A program made the translations under genes and the position numbers. The notes under the pieces are model-generated. The model saw nothing but the letters and a program-made list of their open reading frames with translations. It was not told the DNA's origin and ran no database searches. This document shows positions 18,865-26,539 of a stretch of 64,000 nucleotides of DNA, one piece after another. Numbering within the stretch: position 1 is the stretch's first letter; each line of letters starts with the position of its first letter. Source of the DNA: Nucisporomicrobium flavum (GTDB lineage: Bacteria; Actinomycetota; Actinomycetes; Mycobacteriales; Micromonosporaceae); contig NZ_JADMLH010000002.1 of the NCBI RefSeq assembly GCF_016464385.1, forward strand, positions 403,691-467,690, given 5' to 3'.

Positions 18865-18909
18865 ATGAACGGCGGTGAACGACGCCGGGCCGGGCGGTGA
18901 ACATTGTTC
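18865..18909. promoter_or_regulatory. Candidate PHO/RegX3 boxes in the phoU-senX3 intergenic region
   Basis: GTGAAC-type half sites occur at 18865-18870 (ATGAAC), 18874-18880 (GGTGAAC) and 18896-18902 (GGTGAAC), spaced 10 and 22 bp, and the last is followed by an inverted GTTC at 18906-18909. On the minus strand these read GTTCACC, the core of actinobacterial PhoP/RegX3 boxes, so autoregulation by phosphate is likely. Confidence 0.5.
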
Positions 18910-18962
18910 GAAGCGCGCCGGATTTGTCCGGTTAGCCGTACGGGTCAGGTAAACAATGACCC

Positions 18963-18968
18963 TACGAT
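18963..18968 (+). promoter_or_regulatory. -10 element for leaderless senX3
   Basis: TACGAT is followed by 6 nt and GTG 18975. Transcription should begin at or next to the start codon, and no Shine-Dalgarno sequence is present. Confidence 0.5.
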
Positions 18969-18974
18969 CGCTGC

Positions 18975-20273
18975 GTGGACACGGTGTACGGCCTCGCCCT
19001 CATCCTCGTCGCGCTCGCCGTCGGCGTCGCGGCGGGATGGCTGCTGTCCCGCACCCGTGGGCCGGAGCGGCCGGTGGCCGGACCCGCGCCGGCCGGAGCG
19101 AGCGAGGGGGTACGGAAGATCGACATCGACGAGGAGCCGACCGGCAGGACGGGGCTCAAGGGCCTCGGCCGCAAGAGCCTCGACTCGCTGCGCGTGGGCG
19201 TGGTCGTGCTCGACGCGGACGACCACCCGGTGCTCGTGAACCCGGCCGCCCGCGCGATGGGGCTGCTCCGCTCCGGCGGCGCCCCGGGCACCATCGCCGC
19301 CCACCCGATCCTGCGCACCCTCGCCGGCCAGGTACGCCGCACCGGCGTACGCCGCGAGGTCGAGCTCGACCTGCCCCGGGGCAGAGCCGGCAACGCATCC
19401 GCGCCGCTCGGGCTGCACCTGCGCGCCGTCGCCCTGAACGCCACCCACGTCGCCGTGGAAGCCGCCGACGTCACCGAATCGCACCGCCTCGCCCGGGTCC
19501 GGCGCGACTTCGTGGCCAACGTGAGCCACGAGCTCAAGACGCCGATCGGAGCCCTGCAGCTGCTCGCCGAAGCCCTCCTGGACGCCACCGAGCTCCCCGG
19601 CTCCGCACCCGAGGCGCAGTCCGAGGACCTCATCGCGGCCCGGCGCTTCGCCGACCGGATCCACCACGAGTCCGCCCGCATGGGCCGCCTCGTCAACGAG
19701 CTGCTCGAGCTCACCCGGCTGCAGGGCGCCGAGCCGCTGCCCACGCCGGAACCCGTCGCGCTGGACTGGGTCATCGCCGAGGTCGTCGACCGCACCCGCA
19801 CCACCGCGGCGGCCAAGAACATCGAAGTCGTCTACACCGGCCCCAAGGGCGCCACCGTGTACGGCAGCGACAGCCAGGTCGCCACCGCCGTGACGAACCT
19901 GGTCGAGAACGCGATCGCGTACTCGGGCGAGGACACCCGCGTCGCGCTCACCATGCGCCAGGACGACGAGTGGATCGAGATCGACGTCACCGACCAGGGC
20001 ATCGGCATCGCCCCGCACGACGTCGACCGGATCTTCGAGCGCTTCTACCGCGCCGACCAGGCACGCTCGCGCTCCACCGGCGGCACCGGCCTCGGCCTGG
20101 CCATCGTCAAGCACATCGCCACGAACCACGGCGGCCGCGTCGACGTCTCCAGCACACTGGGTGGAGGCTCGACGTTCACCCTGCGCCTACCGGCGCGCCC
20201 CCCGGAATCCCCGCTGCCGTTACCGGCGGCGATTGAGATCGAGTCCGGCGCGGCCGGGCTCCCCTCGGCCTGA
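18975..20273 (+). CDS. senX3: Phosphate-sensing sensor histidine kinase SenX3 (PhoR type)
   Basis: The 432-residue kinase has one N-terminal membrane helix (about residues 5-24), a PAS-like region (about 70-170), the HisKA dimerisation box with phospho-accepting His in VSHELKTP, and a HATPase domain with NLVENAIAY (N box), DQGIGIA (G1) and GGTGLGLAI (G2). It phosphorylates RegX3 under phosphate limitation, with PhoU as the likely brake. Only one membrane segment is evident, so the sensory input is probably through PhoU and the Pst transporter. Confidence 0.94.
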   Translation: MDTVYGLALILVALAVGVAAGWLLSRTRGPERPVAGPAPAGASEGVRKIDIDEEPTGRTGLKGLGRKSLDSLRVGVVVLDADDHPVLVNPAARAMGLLRSGGAPGTIAAHPILRTLAGQVRRTGVRREVELDLPRGRAGNASAPLGLHLRAVALNATHVAVEAADVTESHRLARVRRDFVANVSHELKTPIGALQLLAEALLDATELPGSAPEAQSEDLIAARRFADRIHHESARMGRLVNELLELTRLQGAEPLPTPEPVALDWVIAEVVDRTRTTAAAKNIEVVYTGPKGATVYGSDSQVATAVTNLVENAIAYSGEDTRVALTMRQDDEWIEIDVTDQGIGIAPHDVDRIFERFYRADQARSRSTGGTGLGLAIVKHIATNHGGRVDVSSTLGGGSTFTLRLPARPPESPLPLPAAIEIESGAAGLPSA

Positions 20274-20304
20274 CGGCCGCGGAAGCACCCGAAAGGAACC
20301 CCCA

Positions 20305-20988
20305 TTGGCTCGCGTGCTCGTGGTCGAGGATGAGGAGTCGTTCTCCGACGCCCTGTCGTACATGCTCCGCAAGGAGGGCTTCGAGGTGTCGGTCGCCCCG
20401 ACCGGGACCTCGGCGCTGACCCAGTTCGACCGGACCGGCGCCGACATCGTCCTGCTCGACCTCATGCTGCCCGAGATGTCCGGCACCGAGGTGTGCCGGC
20501 AACTGCGGCAGCGCTCCGCCGTACCGATCATCATGGTGACCGCCCGGGACAGCGAGATCGACAAGGTGGTCGGCCTGGAGATCGGCGCCGACGACTACGT
20601 CACCAAGCCGTACTCGCCGCGCGAGCTGGTCGCCCGGATCCGGGCCGTGCTGCGCCGGCAGGGCGCGGAGGCGGCCGAGGTGACGACGCCGACGCTGGCC
20701 GCGGGGCCGGTCCGGATGGACGTGGAACGGCACGTGGTGACCGTCGACGGGACCGGGGTGCAGCTGCCGCTCAAGGAGTTCGAGCTGCTGGAGCTGCTGC
20801 TGCGCAACGCGGGCCGGGTGCTGACCCGTGGGCAGCTGATCGACCGGGTCTGGGGCGCGGACTATGTCGGCGACACCAAGACGCTGGATGTGCACGTCAA
20901 GCGGCTTCGGTCCAAGGTTGAGCCGGAGCCCAGCGCTCCTCGGTACATCGTTACCGTGCGTGGTCTGGGGTACAAGTTCGAGCCCTGA
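20305..20988 (+). CDS. regX3: Phosphate response regulator RegX3 (PhoP type)
   Basis: The 227-residue OmpR-family regulator has a receiver domain (VVEDEES at the N-terminus, phospho-Asp in VLLDLMLPEMSG, Lys in TKPYSP) and a C-terminal winged helix (LKEFELLELLLRNAGRVLTRGQL...TLDVHVKRLRSKVE). The start is TTG 20305, supported by GAAAGGAA at 20291-20298 with 6-nt spacing. It lies 31 nt after senX3, so the two form an operon. A palindromic element follows its stop codon. Confidence 0.95.
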   Translation: MARVLVVEDEESFSDALSYMLRKEGFEVSVAPTGTSALTQFDRTGADIVLLDLMLPEMSGTEVCRQLRQRSAVPIIMVTARDSEIDKVVGLEIGADDYVTKPYSPRELVARIRAVLRRQGAEAAEVTTPTLAAGPVRMDVERHVVTVDGTGVQLPLKEFELLELLLRNAGRVLTRGQLIDRVWGADYVGDTKTLDVHVKRLRSKVEPEPSAPRYIVTVRGLGYKFEP

Positions 20989-21005
20989 GTTTTTGGTTGC
21001 GGTGG

Positions 21006-21083
21006 GGCTTCGGGGGGAGGGGATGACCCACTCCGGGCGGTCAGGCTTGATCCCTGCGTGGGCCATCCCCTCCCCCCGAAGCC
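21006..21083. repeat. Palindromic element, copy B: conserved loop, variable stem
   Basis: Arms 21006-21031 and 21058-21083 pair at 25 of 26 positions. The single A-C mismatch is at 21026. The 26-nt loop 21032-21057 is identical to that of copy A, whereas the arm differs at about seven positions with matching changes on the other arm. It lies 17 nt after the regX3 stop in a convergent gap. The flank CGTTGTGGT after the right arm is also shared with copy A. Confidence 0.85.
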
Positions 21084-21125
21084 GTTGTGGTCCGGCTTTG
21101 CGCTTCGGCGGCGGCCGATCCTGTG

Positions 21126-21998
21126 TCAGGAGCGCGGTGGGGCTGCGGGTTCGCGGCCGCCGCGCTTCTTGGGGGCTTGGGCTGCTTGGGCGGCGACTGT
21201 GGCGGGGTGGGGGGCCACCAGGTTTGACTCCAGGCGGGCGTCGCAGAGGCGGGCTAGCTCGTCGTAGGCCTTTTGGCCGATCAGGGCGGCCAGCTCGGGG
21301 CCGTACGAGCGGTACATGGGTTCCGTGCCCACGTGGGCGTCCGGTGACGACGTGCACCACCAGTCGAGGTCGTGGCCGCCGGGGCCCCAGCCGCGCCGGT
21401 CGAACTCGGTGAGGGTGGAGAGGAGGTACTTGCTGCCGTCCGGGCGCTTCGTCCAGTCCTGCTCGCGGCGTACCGGGAGCTGCCAGCAGACGTCCGGCTT
21501 GTAGATGAGCGGGTGCACGCCGTCGCGCAGCGCCTGGGCGTGCAGGGCGCAGCCGCCCCCGGCCGGGAAGCTCGCGTCGTTGAGGAAGACGCACGGGCCG
21601 TCGTCGGGCTGGGTGGCCGTACGCCGGGCCGGCTTGGACCCGTCGATCGTGTCCATCTCCGTGTAGTTCTTGAACCCGCGCCGGTAGTGCTGCCACGTCT
21701 CGGGCGTCAGCTTCGCGGCCGCGGCCTTGATCCTGTTCTCGTCGTCCGCGTCGGTGAAGAACGCGCCGTGCGAGCAGCAGCCCTCGTTCGCGCGCCCGGC
21801 GATGATGCCGTGGCACGCCGAGCCGAACACGCAGGTCCAGCGGGAGAGCAGCCACGTCAGGTCGGCGCGGACCACGTGCTGGTCGTCGGCCGGGTCGGTG
21901 AATTCGATCCATTCACGAGGAAAATCCAGATCGACCTCGCGGGCGCGGGCGGCTGCCGCGTCGTCCATCACAATGCGGAGCTGGGTGCGGCGACTCAC
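21126..21998 (-). CDS. Conserved cysteine-rich protein, unknown function
   Basis: The 290-residue product has a dense set of Cys and His residues: [20 protein letters not shown], then [18 protein letters not shown] and PDVCWQLP. The pattern recalls YkgJ/DUF3109-type zinc or iron chelating proteins, but I cannot assign it firmly. The C-terminus is a low-complexity Ala/Arg/Pro tail. The start is GTG at 21998 with TACGCT 7 nt upstream and no Shine-Dalgarno, so the mRNA is probably leaderless. A gene of similar size sits near regX3 in mycobacteria, so the position is conserved. Confidence 0.72.
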   Translation of the reverse strand: MSRRTQLRIVMDDAAAARAREVDLDFPREWIEFTDPADDQHVVRADLTWLLSRWTCVFGSACHGIIAGRANEGCCSHGAFFTDADDENRIKAAAAKLTPETWQHYRRGFKNYTEMDTIDGSKPARRTATQPDDGPCVFLNDASFPAGGGCALHAQALRDGVHPLIYKPDVCWQLPVRREQDWTKRPDGSKYLLSTLTEFDRRGWGPGGHDLDWWCTSSPDAHVGTEPMYRSYGPELAALIGQKAYDELARLCDARLESNLVAPHPATVAAQAAQAPKKRGGREPAAPPRS

Positions 21999-22005
21999 CT
22001 GCGAC

Positions 22006-22011
22006 AGCGTA
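22006..22011 (-). promoter_or_regulatory. -10 element for leaderless cysteine-rich protein gene
   Basis: On the minus strand TACGCT is followed by 7 nt and the GTG at 21998. Confidence 0.45.
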
Positions 22012-22099
22012 CGCGCGTGCCCCCGGCACCGGCGCGCAGCGGGCCGGGTTTGCCCCCTTGTATACCGACCGAGGAACTGGCAGAGGTGGCCGACGGGTC

Positions 22100-22105
22100 T
22101 ACCCT
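22100..22105 (+). promoter_or_regulatory. -10 element for leaderless TIM-barrel gene
   Basis: TACCCT is followed by 6 nt and GTG 22112. Confidence 0.45.
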
Positions 22106-22111
22106 TGACGC

Positions 22112-22933
22112 GTGACTTCCCGTGTCCCCGTACTCCTGTCCAGCTCCTCCGTCTTCCCCGAGCCGACCGCGGCCGCGTTCGAGATGGCGGCGACGGTGGG
22201 CTACGACGGCGTCGAGGTCATGGTCTGGACGGACGCCGTCAGCCAGGACGCCGGCGCCCTGCAGGGCCTGGCGAAACACTACGACGTCCCGGTGCTCTCC
22301 GTGCACGCGCCGTGCCTGCTCGTCACCCAGCGGGTGTGGAGCCCGGACCCGTGGGAGCGGCTCGCCAAGGCGGCCGAGCTCGCCGAGACCCTGGGCGCGC
22401 CGACCGTCGTGGTGCACCCGCCGTTCACCTGGCAGCGTGACTACGCGCGCAACTTCGCCGAGGGCCTCGCGAAGGTGCAGGCCCGGCACCCGGACACCAC
22501 CTTCGCGATCGAGAACATGTACCCGGTGCGCATGGCGGGACGGACCTTCGTGCCGTACGTGCCCGGCTGGGACCCCACCGAGGCGGGCTACGACGCGTAC
22601 ACGCTGGACCTGTCGCACTGCGCGGCTGCCCGCACCGACTCGCTGGAGATGGCCGACCGCATGGGCGCGGGCCTCAAGCACGTCCACCTCGGCGACGGCA
22701 CCGGCGAGGGCCGCGACGAACACCTCGTCCCGGGCCGCGGCACCCAGCCCTGCGCCGACCTGCTCCGCTCGCTGACGAGCCGGGGCTTCCGCGGCTCGGT
22801 CGCGCTGGAGGTCTCCACCCGCAAGGTGAAGAGCCGGGACGTACGGGTCCAGGACCTGCGCGAATCGCTGGAGTTCGCCCGGCGGCACCTGGCACCGGCG
22901 GAATCCAGCACACCGGCCGTGACCAGCGCCTGA
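22112..22933 (+). CDS. Sugar phosphate isomerase/epimerase (xylose-isomerase-like TIM barrel)
   Basis: The 273-residue product matches the AP-endonuclease-2/xylose isomerase superfamily: [10 protein letters not shown] at strand 2, [21 protein letters not shown] with the metal-ligand Glu, LDLSHC, and KHVHLGDG near the end. Those residues would form a divalent metal centre. Members act on sugars or, as endonuclease IV relatives, on DNA; the true reaction here is unknown. It is divergent from the cysteine-rich gene, with 113 bp between the two starts, and both seem leaderless. Confidence 0.82.
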   Translation: MTSRVPVLLSSSSVFPEPTAAAFEMAATVGYDGVEVMVWTDAVSQDAGALQGLAKHYDVPVLSVHAPCLLVTQRVWSPDPWERLAKAAELAETLGAPTVVVHPPFTWQRDYARNFAEGLAKVQARHPDTTFAIENMYPVRMAGRTFVPYVPGWDPTEAGYDAYTLDLSHCAAARTDSLEMADRMGAGLKHVHLGDGTGEGRDEHLVPGRGTQPCADLLRSLTSRGFRGSVALEVSTRKVKSRDVRVQDLRESLEFARRHLAPAESSTPAVTSA

Positions 22934-22955
22934 CCCGGTCAGTCGGCCCGGCTGG

Positions 22956-23492
22956 CTACGCGGGGGTGAGTGTCGCTGCGCGCTTGCGGGCCCGGTGCGC
23001 CGCCACGTGTGACCGGGTGGCGCAGCGCTCCGAGCAGAAGCGGCGGCAGTTGTTCGACGACGTGTCCAGGTAGACGTTGCCGCAGCGGTCGTCGGCGCAG
23101 ATGCCGAACCGGGCGCTGCCGTACTCGCAGAGCCAGACCGACAGGCCCCACACCGCGCCCGCGAGGTATTCCGCGCTGACCGAGGCGCCGCGGCTGGTCA
23201 CGTGCATGTGCCAGTCGCTCGCGTCGTGGCCCGAGATGCGCGGCTGCACCGGATGTGCCTCGAGCAGCGCGTTGAGCTCGGTGACCGCCTGCGCGTCGCG
23301 GCCGGACGTGCCGTACTCGAAGACGTCGCGCAACCGGCGCCGGGCCCGGCGGAAGATCGCCAGGTCCTTCTCCGTGACCTCGGCACCCATCCAGGCGAGG
23401 TCCTCACCGAAGAGTGACCTCAGCCCGTCGAGGTCGTCGAGGCCGGCGTTGACCAGCTCCACGGCCGTGCGCGCGTACGCATCGAAGTTCAC
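22956..23492 (-). CDS. CGNR zinc-finger (ABATE-type) putative transcriptional regulator
   Basis: The 178-residue product has a helical N-terminal domain of the ABATE type and a C-terminal zinc finger with Cys pairs in GICADDRCGNVYLD and RRFCSERCATRSHVAAHRARKR. The family's usual CGNR is changed to CATR here, with the CxxC spacing kept. Such proteins are thought to bind DNA and often sit beside the gene they control. It is divergent from proline dehydrogenase with 91 bp between the starts, so it may regulate that gene. The start is GTG at 23492, probably leaderless (TACGGT, 6 nt). Confidence 0.85.
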   Translation of the reverse strand: MNFDAYARTAVELVNAGLDDLDGLRSLFGEDLAWMGAEVTEKDLAIFRRARRRLRDVFEYGTSGRDAQAVTELNALLEAHPVQPRISGHDASDWHMHVTSRGASVSAEYLAGAVWGLSVWLCEYGSARFGICADDRCGNVYLDTSSNNCRRFCSERCATRSHVAAHRARKRAATLTPA

Positions 23493-23498
23493 CGGACA

Positions 23499-23504
23499 AC
23501 CGTA
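23499..23504 (-). promoter_or_regulatory. -10 element for leaderless CGNR gene
   Basis: On the minus strand TACGGT is followed by 6 nt and the GTG at 23492. Confidence 0.45.
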
Positions 23505-23571
23505 TCCTCACCTGCCCCGCGACGGACATGGCTGTGGACAAGCTCGGCGCGACCGGCGCCCGGACGGGCGA

Positions 23572-23577
23572 TACGCT
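23572..23577 (+). promoter_or_regulatory. -10 element for leaderless proline dehydrogenase
   Basis: TACGCT is followed by 6 nt and ATG 23584. Confidence 0.45.
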
Positions 23578-23583
23578 CGGCTC

Positions 23584-24504
23584 ATGCTCCGATCCGTCTT
23601 TCTCGCCGCCGCCGGGTCGTCCCGGATGGAGCGGCTGGTCTCCTCCGCGCCGGTCACCAAGGGAATCGTCAAGCGGTTCGTCGCCGGTGAGGGTGTCGAC
23701 GACGCGCTGAGCGCCAGCCGCGCGCTCGCCGATGACGGCCTGGGGATCAGCCTCGACTACCTGGGCGAGGACACGCTGACCGCGGAGCAGGCGACCGCCA
23801 CCAAGGACCAGTACCTCACGCTTCTCGGCCGATTGAAGAGCTCCGGCCTGACGCCGGCGGCCGAGGTCAGCGTGAAGCTCTCGGCGCTGGGGCAGAAGGT
23901 CGACGACCGGATGGCGTACGAGTACGCGCACGCGATCTGCGCCGCGGCGGCGGAGGCGGGCACCACGGTCACGCTGGACGCCGAGGACCACACGACGACG
24001 GATTCGACGCTGGAGATCCTCGCCGAGCTGCGCAAGGACCACCCGGGCACGGGCGCGGTGCTGCAGGCGTACCTGCGGCGTACCGAGGGGGACTGCCGGG
24101 AGCTGGCCACGGCCGGGTCGCGGGTGCGGCTGTGCAAGGGCGCGTACGCGGAGCCCGAGTCGGTCGCGTACCAGTCGGCGCTGGACGTCGACAAGGCGTA
24201 CGTACGCTGCCTGAACATCCTCATGTCGGGTGACGGCTACCCCATGGTCGCCACCCACGACCCCCGGCTGATCGCGATCGCGGAGGACCGGGCGCGGTGG
24301 TTCGACCGCCAGGCCGACGAGTTCGAGTTCCAGATGCTGTACGGCGTACGCCCCGAGGAGCAGGCCCGGCTGGCCGGCGCGGGGCACACGGTCCGCGTCT
24401 ACGTGCCCTACGGCGACCAGTGGTACGGCTACCTGATGCGCCGCCTCGCGGAGCGCCCGGCCAACATGGCGTTCTTTGGCAAGGCCCTGGCAAGCCGGAA
24501 GTAG
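23584..24504 (+). CDS. putB: Proline dehydrogenase (monofunctional)
   Basis: The 306-residue FAD enzyme oxidises proline to pyrroline-5-carboxylate. Conserved blocks are AEVSVKLSALG, TLDAEDHTTTDSTL, RLCKGAY, EFQMLYGVR and the C-terminal YGDQWYGYLMRRLAERPAN, which includes the Arg pair that binds the proline carboxylate. Length and motifs match monofunctional PRODH of Gram-positive bacteria. The dehydrogenase for the next step is not in the window. The start is ATG 23584 without Shine-Dalgarno. The gene symbol follows common use for monofunctional PRODH. Confidence 0.92.
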   Translation: MLRSVFLAAAGSSRMERLVSSAPVTKGIVKRFVAGEGVDDALSASRALADDGLGISLDYLGEDTLTAEQATATKDQYLTLLGRLKSSGLTPAAEVSVKLSALGQKVDDRMAYEYAHAICAAAAEAGTTVTLDAEDHTTTDSTLEILAELRKDHPGTGAVLQAYLRRTEGDCRELATAGSRVRLCKGAYAEPESVAYQSALDVDKAYVRCLNILMSGDGYPMVATHDPRLIAIAEDRARWFDRQADEFEFQMLYGVRPEEQARLAGAGHTVRVYVPYGDQWYGYLMRRLAERPANMAFFGKALASRK

Positions 24505-24682
24505 GTCACCTTTCGGGGCAAAGACCGCGTGTCGCCTTGACTTTTTGTAGCCATTTCACGGAACGCATCGCGCTGGTAACAGCCGTCTCGATACCGTACT
24601 GATGACACGCGCGCCCGCCCGCCGCGGCGCAAGGCCTGACCGGCCGCGGCGGAGGCGCCTGCGAAAGGATCGGTGCGAGGAG

Positions 24683-24895
24683 ATGACGGGTCCAGCCCAA
24701 GCCGAGGAGCGCCTCGCCGAGGTGCGTTTCCTGACCGTGGCGGAGGTCGCCGCGCTCATGCGGGTCTCCAAGATGACCGTCTACCGGCTGGTGCACGGCG
24801 GGGAGCTGACCGCCGTACGGGTGGGCCGCTCGTTCCGCGTGCCCGAGCACGCCGTGCACGCCTACCTGCGCGGAGCGTTCTCCCAGACCGCCTGA
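24683..24895 (+). CDS. Excisionase-type helix-turn-helix DNA-binding protein
   Basis: The 70-residue product is a MerR/excisionase-family winged helix: FLTVAEVAALMRVSKMTVYRLVHGGELTAVRVGRSFRVPEHAV contains the helix-turn-helix and wing. It is not a mobile-element excisionase by context; the same gene precedes bS22 and a GalE-like gene in mycobacteria. The start is uncertain: ATG 24683 lies directly after GAGGAG (too close) and 12 nt after AAAGGAT, while the frame is open to ATG 24602. A -10-like TACCGT at 24592-24597 would place the transcript start just inside that longer frame, which favours 24683. Confidence 0.85.
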   Translation: MTGPAQAEERLAEVRFLTVAEVAALMRVSKMTVYRLVHGGELTAVRVGRSFRVPEHAVHAYLRGAFSQTA

Positions 24896-24909
24896 GGGGC
24901 CTGCGGATC

Positions 24910-24932
24910 CCGGCACCGCCGCGAGGTGCCGG
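24910..24932 (+). terminator. Weak hairpin after HTH gene
   Basis: An 8-bp stem CCGGCACC/GGTGCCGG (24910-24917 with 24925-24932) lies 15 nt after the stop. It has no U-tract, so termination is uncertain. Between here and bS22 there is only leader sequence. Confidence 0.35.
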
Positions 24933-25141
24933 TCGTGCGCGCGTACGCGTGAATCGGCTCGCAGCAGCAGTCGCCAGGGGGCGTGTTGGTCCCTCGGCGG
25001 GCAGGCCGCTACGCTGGGGCGGTTCGCCCGTGATACCCGTGAGTGCTCAGGCGCCGGGGTGAGGGGCAAACCGCTGTCAGTCCGGCCGGCGTGTCATCGC
25101 GCGCAGCGGCCGGCCCCACATGGTTTCGAGAGGCATTACGT

Positions 25142-25243
25142 ATGGGCTCCGTGGTCAAGAAGCGCCGCAAGCGTATGGCGAAGAAGAAGCACCGTAAGCT
25201 GCTGCGCAAGACCCGCGTCCAGCGTCGCCGTCTCGGCAAGTGA
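25142..25243 (+). CDS. Small ribosomal subunit protein bS22 (AURKAIP1/COX24-domain)
   Basis: The 33-residue product is almost entirely Lys and Arg ([20 protein letters not shown] at its start) and matches the actinobacterial AURKAIP1/COX24 mini-protein identified as bS22 in the mycobacterial small subunit. It would bind 16S rRNA near the decoding region. GAGAGG about 9 nt upstream supports ATG 25142. The HTH-bS22-epimerase-acyltransferase order is conserved in mycobacteria. Confidence 0.93.
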   Translation: MGSVVKKRRKRMAKKKHRKLLRKTRVQRRRLGK

Positions 25244-25315
25244 TGCCCGGCCGGGCCACCGGCCCGGCCGTCCACTTGCCGTCGTAACGCGAAAAGCCGC
25301 ACGTGAGAGGCGCCC

Positions 25316-26539
25316 GTGGTGTCGTCTGAAGCCGCGGCCCCGCCGCGGGTCGTCGTGGTCACCGGCATCAGCCGTTTTCTCGGCGCCCGGGTGGCCTCCC
25401 GTCTCGCTGCCGATCCGCGGATCGAACGTGTCATCGGCCTGGATCCGCACGACCCGCCGCCGGCCTACGCGGGCCTGCTGACGGACGTCGAGCAGATCCG
25501 GGCCGACGCGCGCGCGGCCACCACGGCCATCGCCGAGCTGAACGCCGAGGCGGTCGTCCACCTCGCCGTCACCAGCGCGCCGGATCCGCACCACGGCGGA
25601 CGCGCGGCGATGAAGGAACAGAACGTCATCGGCACCATGCAGCTGCTCGCCGCCGCGCAGAGCGCGACCCGGCTGCGCAAGCTCGTGGTGCGCTCCTCCA
25701 CGGCCGCGTACGGCGCCTCGTTCCGGGACCCGGCCGTCTTCACCGAGGACACCGAACCCCGCGCGGTGCCGCGTGGCTCGTTCGCGCGCGACATCCTCGA
25801 CATCGAGGGGTACGTCCGCGGCTTCCGGCGCCGCCGCCCCGAGGTGGCCGCGACGGTCCTGCGGTTCGCGCCGTTCATCAGCGACACGGCCGAGACGACG
25901 CTGACCCGCTACTTCGCCCAGCCGGTCGTGCCCACGGTGCTGGGCCGCGACGCCCGGCTTCAGTTCGTCCACGTCGACGACGCGCTGGAGATCCTGCACC
26001 GCGCGGTGATCGAGGACCACCCCGGCACGTTCAACGTGGCCGGCGCGGGCGTCCTCGCGCTCTCCCAGGCCGTACGCCGGGCGGGCCGCGTCGCCGTGCC
26101 GCTGCCCGAGGCGGCCCTGTCCTCCGTGGCGGCACTCGCCCGCAACCTCGGGGTGGGTGAGATCGGCCTCGACCAGATCGATCTGTTCGTGCACGGCCGG
26201 GTGGTCGACACCGCGCGGCTCGTGAAGGAGTTCGGCTTCACGCCGCGCAGCACGGCCGCCGCCTTCGACGACTTCATCCGGGGCCACAGCAACGGCTCGT
26301 CGCTGACCGCGGACCGGCTCGCGACCGCGGAGCAGGCGATCCTCGACGGCATCCGCCGGGTACGCGCTGCCGCCGCGGGCGGGTCCCCGGACGCTGCCGG
26401 AAGCGGGTCCTCGGGCGCCGCCGCGGGCGGGTCCCCGGACGCTGCCGGAAGCGGGTCCTCGGGCGCCGCCGCGGGCGGGTCTCCGGACGCTGCCGGGTCT
26501 CCGGACGCTGCCGAGAATCATGAGGCTGTGACGCGATGA
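25316..26539 (+). CDS. NAD-dependent epimerase/dehydratase (GalE-like extended SDR)
   Basis: The 407-residue product is an extended SDR: VVVTGISRFLGARVASRL is the NAD-binding loop (GxxxxxG), VVHLAVTSAP follows, and STAAYG holds the catalytic Ser/Thr. The usual YxxxK Tyr-Lys pair is not obvious; the region after STAAYG reads RDILDIEGYVRGFRR, so activity as a classical epimerase is doubtful. About 50 C-terminal residues are Gly/Ser/Pro/Asp/Ala repeats from a 48-bp DNA repeat. GTG 25316 is likely. It overlaps the acyltransferase start by 4 nt (ATGA). Confidence 0.83.
   Translation: MVSSEAAAPPRVVVVTGISRFLGARVASRLAADPRIERVIGLDPHDPPPAYAGLLTDVEQIRADARAATTAIAELNAEAVVHLAVTSAPDPHHGGRAAMKEQNVIGTMQLLAAAQSATRLRKLVVRSSTAAYGASFRDPAVFTEDTEPRAVPRGSFARDILDIEGYVRGFRRRRPEVAATVLRFAPFISDTAETTLTRYFAQPVVPTVLGRDARLQFVHVDDALEILHRAVIEDHPGTFNVAGAGVLALSQAVRRAGRVAVPLPEAALSSVAALARNLGVGEIGLDQIDLFVHGRVVDTARLVKEFGFTPRSTAAAFDDFIRGHSNGSSLTADRLATAEQAILDGIRRVRAAAAGGSPDAAGSGSSGAAAGGSPDAAGSGSSGAAAGGSPDAAGSPDAAENHEAVTR
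26375..26513 (+). repeat. 48-bp in-frame tandem repeat at the epimerase C-terminus
   Basis: Units start at 26375, 26423 and 26471 (the third is truncated and its last 18 bp are duplicated again). They encode AGGSPDAAGSGSSGAA-like repeats. The high identity suggests a recent, probably variable expansion at the end of the gene. Confidence 0.85.

Noticed and set aside
24602..24682. Longer N-terminus for the HTH protein starting at ATG 24602
   Set aside because: The extra 27 residues are Arg/Pro-rich without similarity to homologs, and the -10-like TACCGT would place the transcript start inside the codon region.
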